Below, in pieces: positions 10,416 to 22,874 of a stretch of DNA of 64,000 bases. The notes beneath the pieces were generated by a model. The model was not told where the DNA came from, did no database searches, and saw nothing but the letters and a program-made list of their open reading frames with translations. Numbering within the stretch: position 1 is the stretch's first letter; each line of letters begins with the position of its first letter. The stretch is from Nothopassalora personata (lineage: Eukaryota > Ascomycota > Dothideomycetes > Mycosphaerellales > Mycosphaerellaceae). The stretch is from the NCBI GenBank assembly GCA_033816765.1, contig CM066287.1:4712001-4776000 (forward strand). Direction: 5' to 3'. The position numbers were made by a program, and so were the translations under genes.

Positions 10416-11235
10416 ATCTGTAGTTCGTGGATGGCGGCGAGTAGATGTGCGCGTGGTGTGCGCAGTGAGGTGGTGGTCTCTCTCGGCGTCGGAAGAGGTT
10501 GATGTTATGGGAGAGTTTGTACAAGCACGTCGGAAGCAACGAGAAGTAAGCAGACGTGGCGTTCATTGCTCTCGCCCAATTCACTCCACCAACCAGATAC
10601 CGTCGAAATGACATGACGAGCGCATTCACCTTGGAGTCTGTCTCATGGCAAGCCACGAGATTCCGCTACTTGTATGTCGTGTCATTCATCTCGTCTCATG
10701 GACACCTGCACCTGTTCCCACGACAGAGCCCCTGGCAACCTTCGACGGCTCAGATACCCAATGATGTGTTGCTAGTACCAGTGCTCGTGCAGGGCGACCA
10801 CGCAACGAAGAGTGTAGCTCTGACCAAGCTGCGACGCTGGTCCGGCGAAGGAGGTCTCTGGCTGAGAACTACCTCCCATCAGTGTTTCTAGACGAGACGA
10901 AAATTGCACATGTAGGGAGTGGGAGGATACATTACTTCACTCGTCTCATACTTCCGCTACTTCCTGATTCTTGCCCAGCTCATGCCTTCTCGCATGGTGC
11001 ACCCATTGATGCAAGCCGGAGAATGTCCTGACCTGACAGCACAGCCTTGCCTCGCCATGATCGACGCCGGTCTGCGCCTGCACTCGCAGTCAACACCACC
11101 CAAAAGGTTCCGTCCGACTATCTCGCTACATCGTGCCGGTCAGACTGCACGTCCGAGTTCCGCCCCTTGAGAAGCGCCGCCCAGTTCCACGCATCTCTAA
11201 TCTCCTGCCTCTTACTCCGTTGTCCGGGAAGGCAT
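10416..11235. other. Intergenic region between the F-box gene and CDC55
   Basis: About 820 bp. It holds the promoter of the F-box gene (minus strand, right of 10415) and the 3' UTR of CDC55. Only short frames without family resemblance are seen, and no repeat. Confidence 0.5.
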
Positions 11236-13298
11236 TTACAATGCCGAAAACACAAATAGCTGCCGAAAGTGAGCATGCGGTGTATTAGGGCTGGAAGGTA
11301 AGTATACTTACGTTGTTGGTCGCTGCAATCGCGATGCTGTCCTCCTGAGGATGCCAGCTCATGTGTAGGATTTTCTTGTTGAAGTCGATCTGGTCGGCGT
11401 CGGTCTCCTTGCGCATTCTCTGTGCACCACCAGTTGGACTGCTGGCACGACTGCCCTTTTTGCCGTCCTTGCTGGCACCTGGACTTGTGGCACTGTTCAT
11501 GGGAGTTGGGATGCCGACCTTTTTCGCCTTGAAAGCGCTCTTGTCGGCTTGGAGAACAACCTCCGTGTCTTTGCCCTCCTCGGATGGATAGATCATGAAG
11601 TTGTTGTTGTATGAGCCGGTCATTACGTTCTTCGCATCACCGGAGAAAACGACCTCGAATTTGTCAAAGATGCTGTCGTTCTCGTATGTGTCACAAAGGC
11701 GAGGTCGAAGATGCTCGTGGATCGGGATTGTCTTGACCGGCTGTCGTTCCATATTGACATCCCAGATCTTGACGGTGAGGTAATCTCGGGAAAGTATGTA
11801 TCGGCCGTCAAAGGAGAATCGCACATCGGAGATGGAGGAAATGATCTCGGAGAAGAACGATCGAGATGACGGGTCCTCTTCTTGTTCAAACTCTGCAGTC
11901 TCGTCAGCATCACCACAAACTCATGTTTCCCGCGATCAACTTACGTTTGGCGTGCTCGTCACACAGCGCTCTCGCCCGCATGTCTGCCAGTTTGATGGTG
12001 CCTTTGCTTGAGGCATAGATGAACTGATTGCATTGCGCTGGGTGGAACTCGGCGGCAGTAATCACTTCCGTCAACTCCTCCATGTTAGCTGGCTTGATGT
12101 CAACGATGTTGAAACTCTGGTCCTGGATGTTGAGATTCCAGAGATTGATCCTCAAATCGTCTGAGCTGATGAAAGTCTCTCCATCGCTGTTGACCGAGAC
12201 GCTGTTGATGTGGTATGCGTGGGCGTTGGCATATACTCTTCGTGGTACTGCCGCAACGACGGTATCGTGATGGGTCATGCGAGGGAATTTGAGGTCAGCA
12301 ACACTACGGAAGTGCTGGTTCGGATACCTCACGGGCCCACCGCCATTTGCTCCTCCAGTGCCTGCTGGTGTGAGCTCGGAGGACAGGTTGTTCTCTGCAA
12401 CCACCTTCAGGGATTTCTCGAAGACTTTCCACAGCTTGATTGTCTTGTCATTGGTGGATAAGAGGTAGTGCGAGGCATTCTGTCGCCGGCACCATTTTAT
12501 CTTGTTGATCTTCTCTTCTATCTCGAGCGACTTTAGGTAGTCGAATTCTGGTTCGTGGGACTGGAATTCGGTATGGAACTTGTACTCGCAGGTTTTCTTC
12601 GTCTCGTTGCGCTCGAAAAGGACCACGCGGCCACCCTTGTCGCCAGTAGCGAGGTAGTTGCCGGTCTGATCGAACTCGACTGTCGATATTATATCGGCCT
12701 CAGTGATGTCTTCTACATCGCCCTTATCGCCGAAGCACCTGTGCACGTCTTGTTAGCAGACGTTCCTGCGCTATACGTGACAGATATCGACATGGCGCGG
12801 GGGAACTGTTTGGGCCAGGGTGTTCGGACTGCCTGTATCTCCAAGCACTCTGAGCTCCCGTGGGGCCTTCTGCGGAGGATTGGGTTGGCTCGTTTTGGTC
12901 CAATGCGGGCTTGGACGGGGACGGTAGGTCTCGTAGCTGTCCTGCCACCTCCGCGATATCTTCGTCTCCCTCGCCATCGTCGGATGGTGCGTCGATGACC
13001 ATATCCTCGTGGTCCATCTCCTCGTACTCTGCAATGTTGAAAAGCTCATTTGCTGCTGTGCTACGTTTGCTCCGGTCGGGCAGGATGATGCTCAAACCGG
13101 CCAACATGCTTCGTAGCGATGGCGGAATATGATGTCGAGAGTCGTGGTTGTCGGTGCGGTGATGCTCTCCCAATGCGCATCACGAGGGCAAGGCACTGCA
13201 TGTGCCCGCTCGCATGTGGCTGTCACGAAATGGAGAGCGACTTACTGTGTGAACTTCCATGTTGGCTGGGGCGCGCCTTCCTCCCCAGCTTCCACCAT
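11236..13298 (-). CDS. CDC55: Protein phosphatase 2A regulatory subunit B (PR55/Cdc55)
   Basis: Four exons on the minus strand: 13298-13246, 12738-11945, 11892-11312, 11259-11236. All junctions keep frame and rebuild the family sequence: exon 1 ends WKFTQ and joins CFGDKGDV; exon 2 ends DEHAK and joins [18 protein letters not shown]; exon 3 ends AATNN and joins the 24-nt last exon LFVFSAL. The product is 483 residues with the WD-repeat propeller of PR55 ([36 protein letters not shown]). This subunit directs PP2A to substrates in mitotic exit and morphogenesis. The family normally lacks the Gly/Ser-rich stretch of about 50 residues ([19 protein letters not shown]) before [16 protein letters not shown], or has a shorter one. 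Intron 1 is 507 nt, far longer than any other here. Confidence 0.93.
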
Positions 13299-15023
13299 CT
13301 CTCCAACTGCGACTGCGACTGCGACTGCGGGAGATGTGCCTCAGTGTGCTCCGGCTGTCCGCTTCTGCTATTTCTGGGACGGCCAATGCAAAGCGCTTTG
13401 TCGATTCAGTCCTTGTGTCGCGGATCACGTACTCGGACGCGGTAGTCGGCGATGTTATGGCGGTGGTGAGGTCGGCGGGTGACTCGGTGGATGTCGGGGG
13501 TGTGTGTGTGGTTCTGGTGGCTGCAAGCTATCTGCCAGAGACTCTAGAAGCAGCGGCAGCAGCGCTGGGCTGGGCTGGGCTGGGATGTGGTCAGGCCAGG
13601 CAGGATTTACCTCTACGTCAGAGCGGTGACAAGGCCCATAGAACTACAACCCCAGCTGCAGTCACGCGTTCTGCCCTCTCGCGACACGCCAAGGAGAAGA
13701 CAATATTCACTGAGGATCGAGAGTTGCAGCTGTGTGTCTGGGATGGGCGAGTGTAGAACGAACACAGAATGCACAGGAGCTCCAGCCTCCCAGGTGCCTC
13801 GCTAACTAAGTGCCTTGTCTTGCTCGAAGGTTGGGATGACCAAGCTCGGCTTGGCTCCGCCGGATTCACGGTTCACCAAACCTGAAGTCTACTACTGTAC
13901 ATATACTACGCGACGAACAACAAAGCAGTGGATTCGACTCGTGCTCCGTCAATGCACGTTTTGGACAGGTGAATACTGTAATGCACATGGATTCCCCCGA
14001 CGTTGACGCCCCACTGCGTGGCGTCACGACCGATCTCAAGACTAGTGTTCGGAAGTGCAAAGCTATGCTGCATGCCTGGCGAGTACCGGAAGTGGAAACT
14101 GGCCTAGTCTGACATGCTAGATAACTGGCTCCTCGTGCGGCATACATCGCTCGCAATACTCGTGTTCTTCAGGACTGGCTTCACCTCCAAGATGGTCCAG
14201 CGCATGAAGCTCGAGATGAGCTAATGGGTCATGATGAGCAGAACAGTCCGGTCTTCTGGGGCTATACTCAGCGCAAGGATTGGCTGCTCGGCCACCACAC
14301 CACTCATATCTCTCACTCGCCAGAAGCAATGCCCTCTCTGCCTCCTCGACCGCCAAAAGAAGCGTCTGTTTTTATGGTAGGGCGCGACATTGGGGCAGGA
14401 GTAGTTTGTGACCTGAGTCGTTGTAGCGAAGGCGGGAGCACACGATGGAGCATCACTGATGCGGAGCATTTCGCCGCGCATGCGTTGGCGTGTCTGTCGC
14501 TCTCGCTCTACAGAGACGACACGGTCGTGCCTATGGTCATTGTGAGATATTCCGTGTACTTGTTTCACATGTCCGTTGATAGACAAGCTTTTGCTCGGGA
14601 GAACCTTGAACCTGAAACGTAGCCTGGAGGCTGGCAAGCTGGGAGCTGGCGTGGCTGCACCTGCACCTGAACAGCAGCATCATCCTTTCTCACACCGCCG
14701 AAGCAACCACTTTGGTGAGCGAACCCAGCTGACGTGCACGTATCACATTTGCGTCTTCTTCTTCTTCTTCTTCTTGTTCTTCTTCTACTGGTGACCAACG
14801 CGATTCTCCGATCCGTGCAGAGGTAGTGCTGGCACAGGACCTCTGTACCTCTGTTCGTTTCAGGGGAGCGCGGATACCGATGAGATAACGGAACAGCCCC
14901 CTCGCACGCCATCTTCGACATTCTCAACCGCACCGATCACACTGTATGCTTCAGCGCGGCGATACCAATTGAGAATATCCCTCTGTCGCGACACCCGGCC
15001 AAACTCACCTTTGGCCGCCCACC
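13299..15023. other. Divergent intergenic region between CDC55 and the mannosyltransferase gene
   Basis: About 1.7 kb with no supported gene on either strand. It includes a (GACTGC)n run just upstream of the CDC55 ATG (about 13,306-13,328), four tandem CTGGG units (about 13,565-13,584), and a TTC microsatellite at about 14,755-14,788. Open frames on both strands are compositionally simple and match no family. It likely holds both promoters. Confidence 0.5.
14755..14788 (+). repeat. TTC trinucleotide microsatellite
   Basis: An almost perfect run of TTC units, interrupted once by TTG. It lies in the pyrimidine-rich leader region upstream of the mannosyltransferase gene. Confidence 0.85.
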
Positions 15024-16258
<1,235 letters not shown>

Positions 16259-17930
16259 GCGCATTTACTGATCGATCTGCAAGGCGTTGGTGGTACTGCC
16301 ATAGAGGCATCGAAAGTCTTAGAGCACGACGGCCCAAGGGCCTTTGTATATCAAACGAAATTTCGCATTCTGCGTGTGATCTTTTGGGCTCTCGACCATC
16401 TTCTACGGTTCCATGTAAGCAATGTGAAGCACTGCACATCCAGAACGTCGAGCAGATTGCAGGGAAGGAGAGAAAGGGTGCGTGAAGTGGATCGGATCCT
16501 GGCCAGATCGCGCACACTGAAGAGAGATCTCCACACAGCAAAGAGCTGGGACCCCATCAACATTGGACTAATCTTGGTACCAGTGAGATCACTCTGGTGG
16601 ACAATCTGCGGCTGGCATTCACCGCACGTGTTCCCCACGCTGCACCACCACGCGTCAACCTCACACAACGTTGACGCTGAAGCTATTCTCACCATGAGCC
16701 GCTCATGCATAGCACGCACCAGGCACAGCACTTGAGAAGAGTCATCATCAAGTCGCAGCCCTTCGGCGAACTGCAGCGCGCCTGCAGCTCCAAGCGATGT
16801 GGCGTTCCTACCTCGAGTCCCCCCAAAAGCACGCACCTCCGTGTCTGCAGCTTAGACTCCGCTTTCGAGAATCCTTGTTGTCCCGTAGGCTTGTAAAGGG
16901 CCTGCAGACGTAATGCTAATCATGGACATTTAGCTGGCGAGGTGCATTGCATTGCAGCATGCAAAGAACAATTCTACCGCGCTTCAGGTCCGTTATTGGA
17001 TCTTCTGCACATGCCCGGCGTGCATCCTCATTTGCCGCTTGCAGCTTGCAACGCAATCAGTCTTCGTGATACAACGATATCAGCATCGACATCTCGCTGG
17101 GCAGCGTAAACAGTTCGATAGGAGTCTGAATCCTGGTGGTGGAGGTCTTTGACCACTACTGCCTTCTATCAAAGCCAATTTGTGCTGTCCACCATGGCTT
17201 CGAGCAATGGTCAGCACATAATCTTGCGTCAGAGTCTAATTCAGGTCACATGCTTTGGCGAACGCTTGGTCTGAGCTTCCATGATGGGCGAAGCACTTCC
17301 AGGATTACAGCGATTACCAAGCACGGCGGCACATCTGGCGGATACCTACATGCAGATTCGGGATCGCGCCACTCAAGGCTCGTGGTCGATGGTGACCCTC
17401 TACAGGTTCTGAAGCGATAAGCTAATCGATCTGATACCAGAACTGCAAGCGAATGTTGCGTTTCACGCTAGGATATGTAGCGCTTGAGCACACCGGAATC
17501 GATGCATGTCAGCTACACTGGTCCGAGCTCTCTGCGAAGAGGTCGGCAGCTGTGGCATTTGGCGATGCAGGCCTTTAGCATGAACTTTCGAGCCTACGGC
17601 GACCTCTGACAGCACACCTACACCACTACTCTCGTCATGCTCTGGGTACTACTGCAGGTACTAGGCCGGCAACTGGAACAGGTCGCAGTCTTGGTACTCT
17701 CCACCATATACTCTGCTCGCTCTTCGGCTTGTGATATGCTTTGGTTTGATCCTGGATCATTCCTGATGGACTCAGCGTACCATTTCCTTCTCTCAATTGT
17801 CGTACTAATCGTCTTAAACCCAATGACCTAACACCCATTTCTCATATCTCCTCTTATCCGCCACCATCAGCGCGCATCGGTAGTCCTTGCACTGAGGCCA
17901 GTACGTTACTCCATCATCATACGACTTCGG
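16259..17930. other. Intergenic region, no gene seen
   Basis: About 1.7 kb between the mannosyltransferase and the zinc-finger gene. The frames present are short and unlike any family on both strands. GC content looks similar to the flanking genes, so it is not repeat-derived. It may contain a long UTR or an unspliced non-coding transcript, which cannot be seen from sequence alone. Confidence 0.4.
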
Positions 17931-19214
17931 ATGATGGCACGCTTCACCACTTCCCTCGTGACATATGTCCAGGACGACAGCCTTGGGCATGTTCCAGCCA
18001 GCCTTAAGGAAGAATTGGCGAAGCTAGCTTCACAACGCACGCCATCTGGGGTACTACTACACTGGTATCAACTTATCAAAGGACAAGGTACGCTTCTCCT
18101 TCGTCTTGACGCTTTGATTGGTTCGAGATGACCTGATCAAGTAACTGTAGAGATTACCTTACCACCTGCAGCGTATGATAACCAGGCGTTGGCGTCTTAC
18201 ACACATGCGGATGTCGACAAAGACCTATCCACAAACGAAGCAGCCCCAACGGAGCCAATTTACCCCTGTCCTTGGTGCGCAGTTGAATTGAAGCTGCCGA
18301 AAGACTTCATCCGTCACGTCAAGCAAAAATGCTCCGCGACAGAAGTCTTCCGTTGCCCAGACTGCTCAAAGACCTTCACAAGGAAGCAGCGCTTCGCCAA
18401 GCACCACAACACAGTACACCATCTCGAGTGCGGCCGTGGGCCTTGCAGACACGTCAAGAAAGCTACCGTAGCACTACCACAAGAGCGAACTCTTGCATGC
18501 GGCTTTTGCAAGCAGCTCTTCCACTCCGATCTACACGGATACCTGCGACATCTCATCGGCCACTACCGCGAAGGATTGACTCTCGTTTCCTGGCGTGCAG
18601 GAGCTTTCGTGCCAGTGCATCATGAGCATACGGATCCTTCCCACATTGCACTTGACCTGGAAATAACCGACCAGTCTTCGCACGACTTCTCAGCCTTGCG
18701 ATCTGGCTTCAGTCTACCAGGTGACTTTGGTCGGTGCGAAAGTACCACAACAAGCAGCAAGAATCCAACAACTCATGAACACGACCATTCCGGCAAAATC
18801 GCGGCGGACAACTTAGTAGATAGCCCATACCGGCAGTCCGAAATCTCCTTGCCGAATCCCAACCACAGCCAATACCAGAACTCCTCTCAAGCTCCAAATC
18901 GTCAACCCAACTTCCAACATCGTGAAGCAATCACCTCAACACCCACCTTCTTCCACGGCATGCGCCAACACATCATGGTCCACCCTTCCACTTCCACGAT
19001 GCAATCACCCTGGTTTCGATCCTCGTCCACCACTACGGAAGCATGCGCAGAGCTCATTGCCGAGCGTGAGCAAAGCAACAGCTTCGACGGGAACGACTAC
19101 GTGCTCTCCTACTCCGATGGGGTCACACTACAGCCACAGAGGAAAGACCACAGGAGCTCACTTTCGAAGCGGATCTTTCATGCTCTTCAGAGCTTGCCCG
19201 TTTTAAAGGTCTGA
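17931..19214 (+). CDS. C2H2 zinc-finger protein, function unknown
   Basis: Two exons, 17931-18087 and 18172-19214, with an 84-nt intron (GTACGC donor, CTGCAG acceptor, phase 1). The product is 399 residues. The start at 17931 is the first of two adjacent ATG codons. After an N-terminal segment of ~60 residues come three finger-like motifs at roughly residues 75-180: CPWCAVELKLPKDFIRHVKQ (H2C-like ending), CPDCSKTFTRKQRFAKHHN, a classical C2H2, and CGFCKQLFHSDLHGYLRHL followed by GHYREG, the fungal type often found in Zn-finger proteins of plant-associated ascomycetes. The C-terminal half is Ser/Asn/Gln-rich and disordered. Probably DNA-binding, but no target is known. The intron is supported by frame closure only. 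Confidence 0.72.
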
Positions 19215-19700
19215 TTAGACTCGGGTGTGGCATTGTGCGGTTTCCACGCTTGTATTCTCATGTTACATGTTGGTGTTGGTGTTGGTTTGTGCCCGGTCTA
19301 TAAGTTCAAGAGGGGAATGGAGTATACACGATCAAGGGGAATGAATATGTACAATATGTGTAAGGTAATTAACTCTTTGTAAGAAGGTCTTGTTAGCGGC
19401 TTTAAGACTTTCAATGCGTGAGACGAATGTGAGATCGATCCTGTAGCCACGGAGACTGGCTAAGAACTGCGTGGCTGCAGTAATACAAGAATAAAGTGAA
19501 GTTGTACAGTAGAAACACTAGGCCGTCCGCCATTCTGCTGATCCCCGAATCACCAAGTAACACTTTTTGCGGTGCCTCACTCCCAAAACATCAGATGAAT
19601 CCAGTGCCGCACTATTCTCCATACCATACTCGTCACAGACAGACCGCTCCTCATAACGCCAGTCGCGCTCGCTATGCACTACTAGGACAACTGTAATCGT
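19215..19700. other. Intergenic region between convergent genes
   Basis: About 490 bp between two stop codons. It should hold 3' UTRs. A GTTGGTGTTGGTGTTGG short repeat is present at about 19,269-19,286. Nothing else is recognised. Confidence 0.5.
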
Positions 19701-20981
19701 TTAATGCCTCTCCTTGGTGCGATCGAAGCTCTCGAGCACCTTTTGCTGCATCTCATTCTTCGGGTCCTGTTCAGTCGATGCGATTTCAGAAGATGTCTCG
19801 TCCTTGCCATCTGTGACAAGCTTTTGAGCTTGCGACTTGGCCTGCGCCGAGTTGACGCTACCATAGACTGACATTGCAGTGGCGATCATGCCACCGATGT
19901 CGCCAACGTTGCCAGGTACTACGACAGAAGTGCCCTCCTTTGCGAGCTTGCCGAAGGCATCAACGTACTTCTCGGCAACAGAGAGCGAGACGGCACCTTG
20001 AGCGTATTGCTTGCCATCTGATAGACTCTTTGCGACAGCGTCAACTCCGGCGGCCGTCGCTTTGGCCTTAAGGAGGATAGCTTCGGCCTCACCAGATGCT
20101 GCGTTGATCTGCTCCGCCTTGATGGCCTCGGATGCGAGGATGACCGACTGCTTGCGACCTTCTGCTATATTGATTGCGGATTGTCGTTGACCTTCGGACT
20201 CGAGAATCTCCGCGCGTTTGCTTCGTTCTGCCGTGACCTGTCTGTGCATAGCCTCCACGACCGGACCTGGTGCGTGAATATCCCTGATCTCGTATCTCAA
20301 ACATCTGATACCCCAATCCGCTGCTGCTTCATTGATGGCTTGCGTGATGTTTGTGTTCAGGGCGGCTCTTTCCTTAAGAACATGGTCGAGGGTCAGTTGA
20401 CCAATTTCGCTTCTCATCGTCGTCTGCGCAAGCTGTGAGATGGCATAGTCAGCATCTTCGACGCCGTAGCTGGCCTTGTATGCGTCAAAGACTCTGGTGT
20501 AGAGTATTCCATCCAGCTCCAAAGTGACATTGTCTGCGGTAATGGCACTCTGTGAGGGGATCTCCATAGCATTCTCTTTCAAGCTCTTCACGTATGCTAT
20601 CCGATCGATGACCGGCATAAGTATTTGCACTCCGGGCTCCAGTATCCTGTTGAAACGACCCATTCGTTCGACAATCCATGCTGTCTGCTGCGGCACGAAC
20701 TTGATAATCGTGTTCGCTGGTAACGAGGAGCGTTGAAAGTAGGTGCTCGGTGACCCGCCAGAAGACGGCAATGATCTGAACAAGCTGTCGCCAGGCGATG
20801 GCAGGGCTTGCTTGGGTGTTATTGAGAAGGCAGATCGTTGGGTAGCCGAGGCCGAGTTCGTGGCGTAGAGGATGGGATATCGCGAGTTCTGGATGGCGGC
20901 CATCGAGCGACGAGACAGCGCCGGTCTGGATGATGTGAGGAGCGACATGGCTGGTTCTGCAGCCTTTGCTGCTCTCGCCAT
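19701..20981 (-). CDS. Mitochondrial stomatin-like protein 2 (SPFH/band 7 family)
   Basis: Single exon, 426 residues from the ATG at 20981, which has a good context (ACAACATGG). The frame continues to an ATG at 21086 with a poorer context, and a third ATG at 20948 opens a segment (MSLLTSSRPALSRRSMAA) that looks like a mitochondrial presequence. The SPFH domain starts near FVPQQTAWIVERMGRF and runs through ILEPGVQILMPVIDRI, the QTTMRSEIGQLTLD segment and the RYEIRDIHAPGPV strand. An Ala/Glu-rich coiled coil follows (ERSKRAEILESEGQRQSAIN), then an SLP2-type C terminus (SVAEKYVDAFGKLAKE). SLP2 proteins scaffold cardiolipin-rich inner-membrane domains and proteases. The family is clear; the choice of start is moderate. 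Confidence 0.9.
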   Translation of the reverse strand: MARAAKAAEPAMSLLTSSRPALSRRSMAAIQNSRYPILYATNSASATQRSAFSITPKQALPSPGDSLFRSLPSSGGSPSTYFQRSSLPANTIIKFVPQQTAWIVERMGRFNRILEPGVQILMPVIDRIAYVKSLKENAMEIPSQSAITADNVTLELDGILYTRVFDAYKASYGVEDADYAISQLAQTTMRSEIGQLTLDHVLKERAALNTNITQAINEAAADWGIRCLRYEIRDIHAPGPVVEAMHRQVTAERSKRAEILESEGQRQSAINIAEGRKQSVILASEAIKAEQINAASGEAEAILLKAKATAAGVDAVAKSLSDGKQYAQGAVSLSVAEKYVDAFGKLAKEGTSVVVPGNVGDIGGMIATAMSVYGSVNSAQAKSQAQKLVTDGKDETSSEIASTEQDPKNEMQQKVLESFDRTKERH

Positions 20982-21288
20982 GTTGTATGTTTGGTCGGTG
21001 GAAGTCCTAGAGCTGTAGTGCGTCTTGAAAGTACGTCCGGCTATACCTCGGAAAGTTAAATCGCCTTCCTCAGATACGACAGCCATGGGATTACACGATG
21101 CAGATTCACGACATCAACGGGTTCACCAGGTGGGAGACAACAAAATGAGATTAACGTAGTTCCACACAGGCTCCTTTTCATTCGTGTTGTACACACTCAA
21201 CCTAAGACCATTATGCCAGGCGTCATGTGTTTCCAGCTCATACTGTATCAGGTATCTCGGCAAGCTTGGTTCGGTTCCGAGTCTTCCT
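20982..21288. other. Short intergenic region
   Basis: About 300 bp between the stomatin-like gene start and the stop of the next minus-strand gene. It holds the promoter of the stomatin-like gene and the 3' UTR of the coiled-coil gene. Nothing else is seen. Confidence 0.45.
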
Positions 21289-22874
21289 CTACAACTCCTC
21301 GTCCTCATAAGCCTTAGGACCATTGTGCAGAAACTCCACCGAGCTGTTTGGACTGATGCCAGCTTCGTGCAGCGTAAGCCCGTGGCCTAGCTCCTGTCCC
21401 TCGGCGGCAAGTCGTGGAGCTGGGCTGTCGGCCGGAGATGTCGTGCTGGCGACGCGGACACGACGAATGAGGTCAGCAACCTTTAGCGCGGCGTTCGCCT
21501 GAACCTTGAAGTATGTACCTGGTGCTGAGGATTGTCAGCTATATGAAGGACATTGGGGAGGATTATGACTCACGGCACTTGACGGAGAGCTCGAACGGAG
21601 CCTTGGCATCGTTGGTACCAAGATAACGACGACGCTCCTCCATCTCATGCATCGACTCAACCTTGCTCTGTAGCTGAAAGTTCTCATCCTCCAATATGAC
21701 CACACGCTGGGTGAGTGCAGCCACTTGCTTATTGATGGTAGTGATCTCAGCAGTCATGCGAGCAGAGTCCGCTGCGGAAACGGTGACCGACTTCCCTTGA
21801 GACGAGGGAGCAGCTGGCATGGCCTTAGACTGCTCGACGGTCGTTGCGGGCGCCTTGGAAACGACAATGTAGTCGGATTCCTCGGACTGCTGCTTGGCTC
21901 TCGGAACAGGCTCTGCGGGCTCAGCTGGCTCGACCTTGACAGTGGGGATCACCGTCTTAGCAGACTCCTCCTTCTTGACATCGTTCTTCTCAGCGACCGA
22001 CTTTTGATCAGTGCCGGCGCCGTTCGCAGTGAAGCCTTGCCACCCCTTCGCGCGCGTGTGTGGTCCCCAAGCTGCCGAAGTCGTAGCTAATGCTGCGGAC
22101 TTCGGCTCGACCTTCTTCTCGAACTTGGAACTGGCAATATCGGTGGAGCTGAGAGCCGCAGCTGACGACGACTGAGGGGTACTGCCGAAGGTGCTTGGCT
22201 GGCCAAACGTGACGTCTGCCTTGACTGGTAGCTGCGAGATGGAAGTGAGAACACCATTCGATGCGAGGGAGGAATCGGGAGCAGAGAAGCCTGGAGGTGG
22301 ACGAGTAGCCGAGGTGGACGGTGGAGTGAGACGAGACGCCGCTGGTGACGATTGCGCGCCGCTGTGAACGTAGCTCGAGCGTACGAAGGATGAGCGTGAG
22401 CTGTCGGAGGTGACTGAGGATAGGCGGGACAATGTTGCACGCTGGCGAGAGGCAGATGCAGGGCGGGACTTGTTACCACTTGTGGTGGCTTGGTTGCTGA
22501 ACCGACGAGCTTCCTGAATTCATGTTAGCTGCTTTTGATCGTGGCATAGGAGGTACGAAGCCTACGGCAAGCTGCGCGGGTGTCCCAAAGAGTGGCGGGC
22601 CAGCGTTTGGGGCCACGACTTTCTCCTTCACTACCGGCGGAGATGGCTCTACTGGCGGCGGAGCAAAACTGCCAAAGGCTGGAATAGGTGGAGGAGCCAC
22701 ATTGCCAGGTGCTTGTGTGGTTGATGCAAGGGGCGCAGCTGGAGGTGGTTGACGGGGCACGGTGCGCGGCGCAGCGGTGTCCTCTGTTGGTGCGGACGGC
22801 GCTGGTGGGCCTGGCTGATTGAGGATACGAGCGGCCATAGCCCTCATCATGGCTGCTGGGTCTGTGTCGGCCAT
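21289..22874 (-). CDS. Proline-rich coiled-coil protein with a possible ubiquitin-like C terminus, function unknown
   Basis: Three exons on the minus strand: 22874-22566, 22513-21574, 21518-21289. The product is about 492 residues. The first intron is inferred: the frame must change near 22,540, and a CTAAC branch with TTCAG acceptor is present, but the donor is weak (GTAGGC at 22565, or GTACCT nine bases downstream). The second intron (55 nt, GTGAGT) is good, with two in-frame acceptors six bases apart. The N terminus is Pro/Ala-rich, the middle Ser/Glu-rich, followed by a coiled coil (TTINKQVAALTQRVVILED). The last ~75 residues (YFKVQANAALKVADLIRRV ... GLTLHEAGISPNSSVEFLH) resemble a ubiquitin-like fold by pattern only. 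I do not recognise the family. Confidence 0.68.

Noticed and set aside
14221..14637. Overlapping frames on both strands in the CDC55-mannosyltransferase intergenic region
   Set aside because: Simple composition, no domain, and mutually overlapping open frames typical of GC-rich non-coding DNA.
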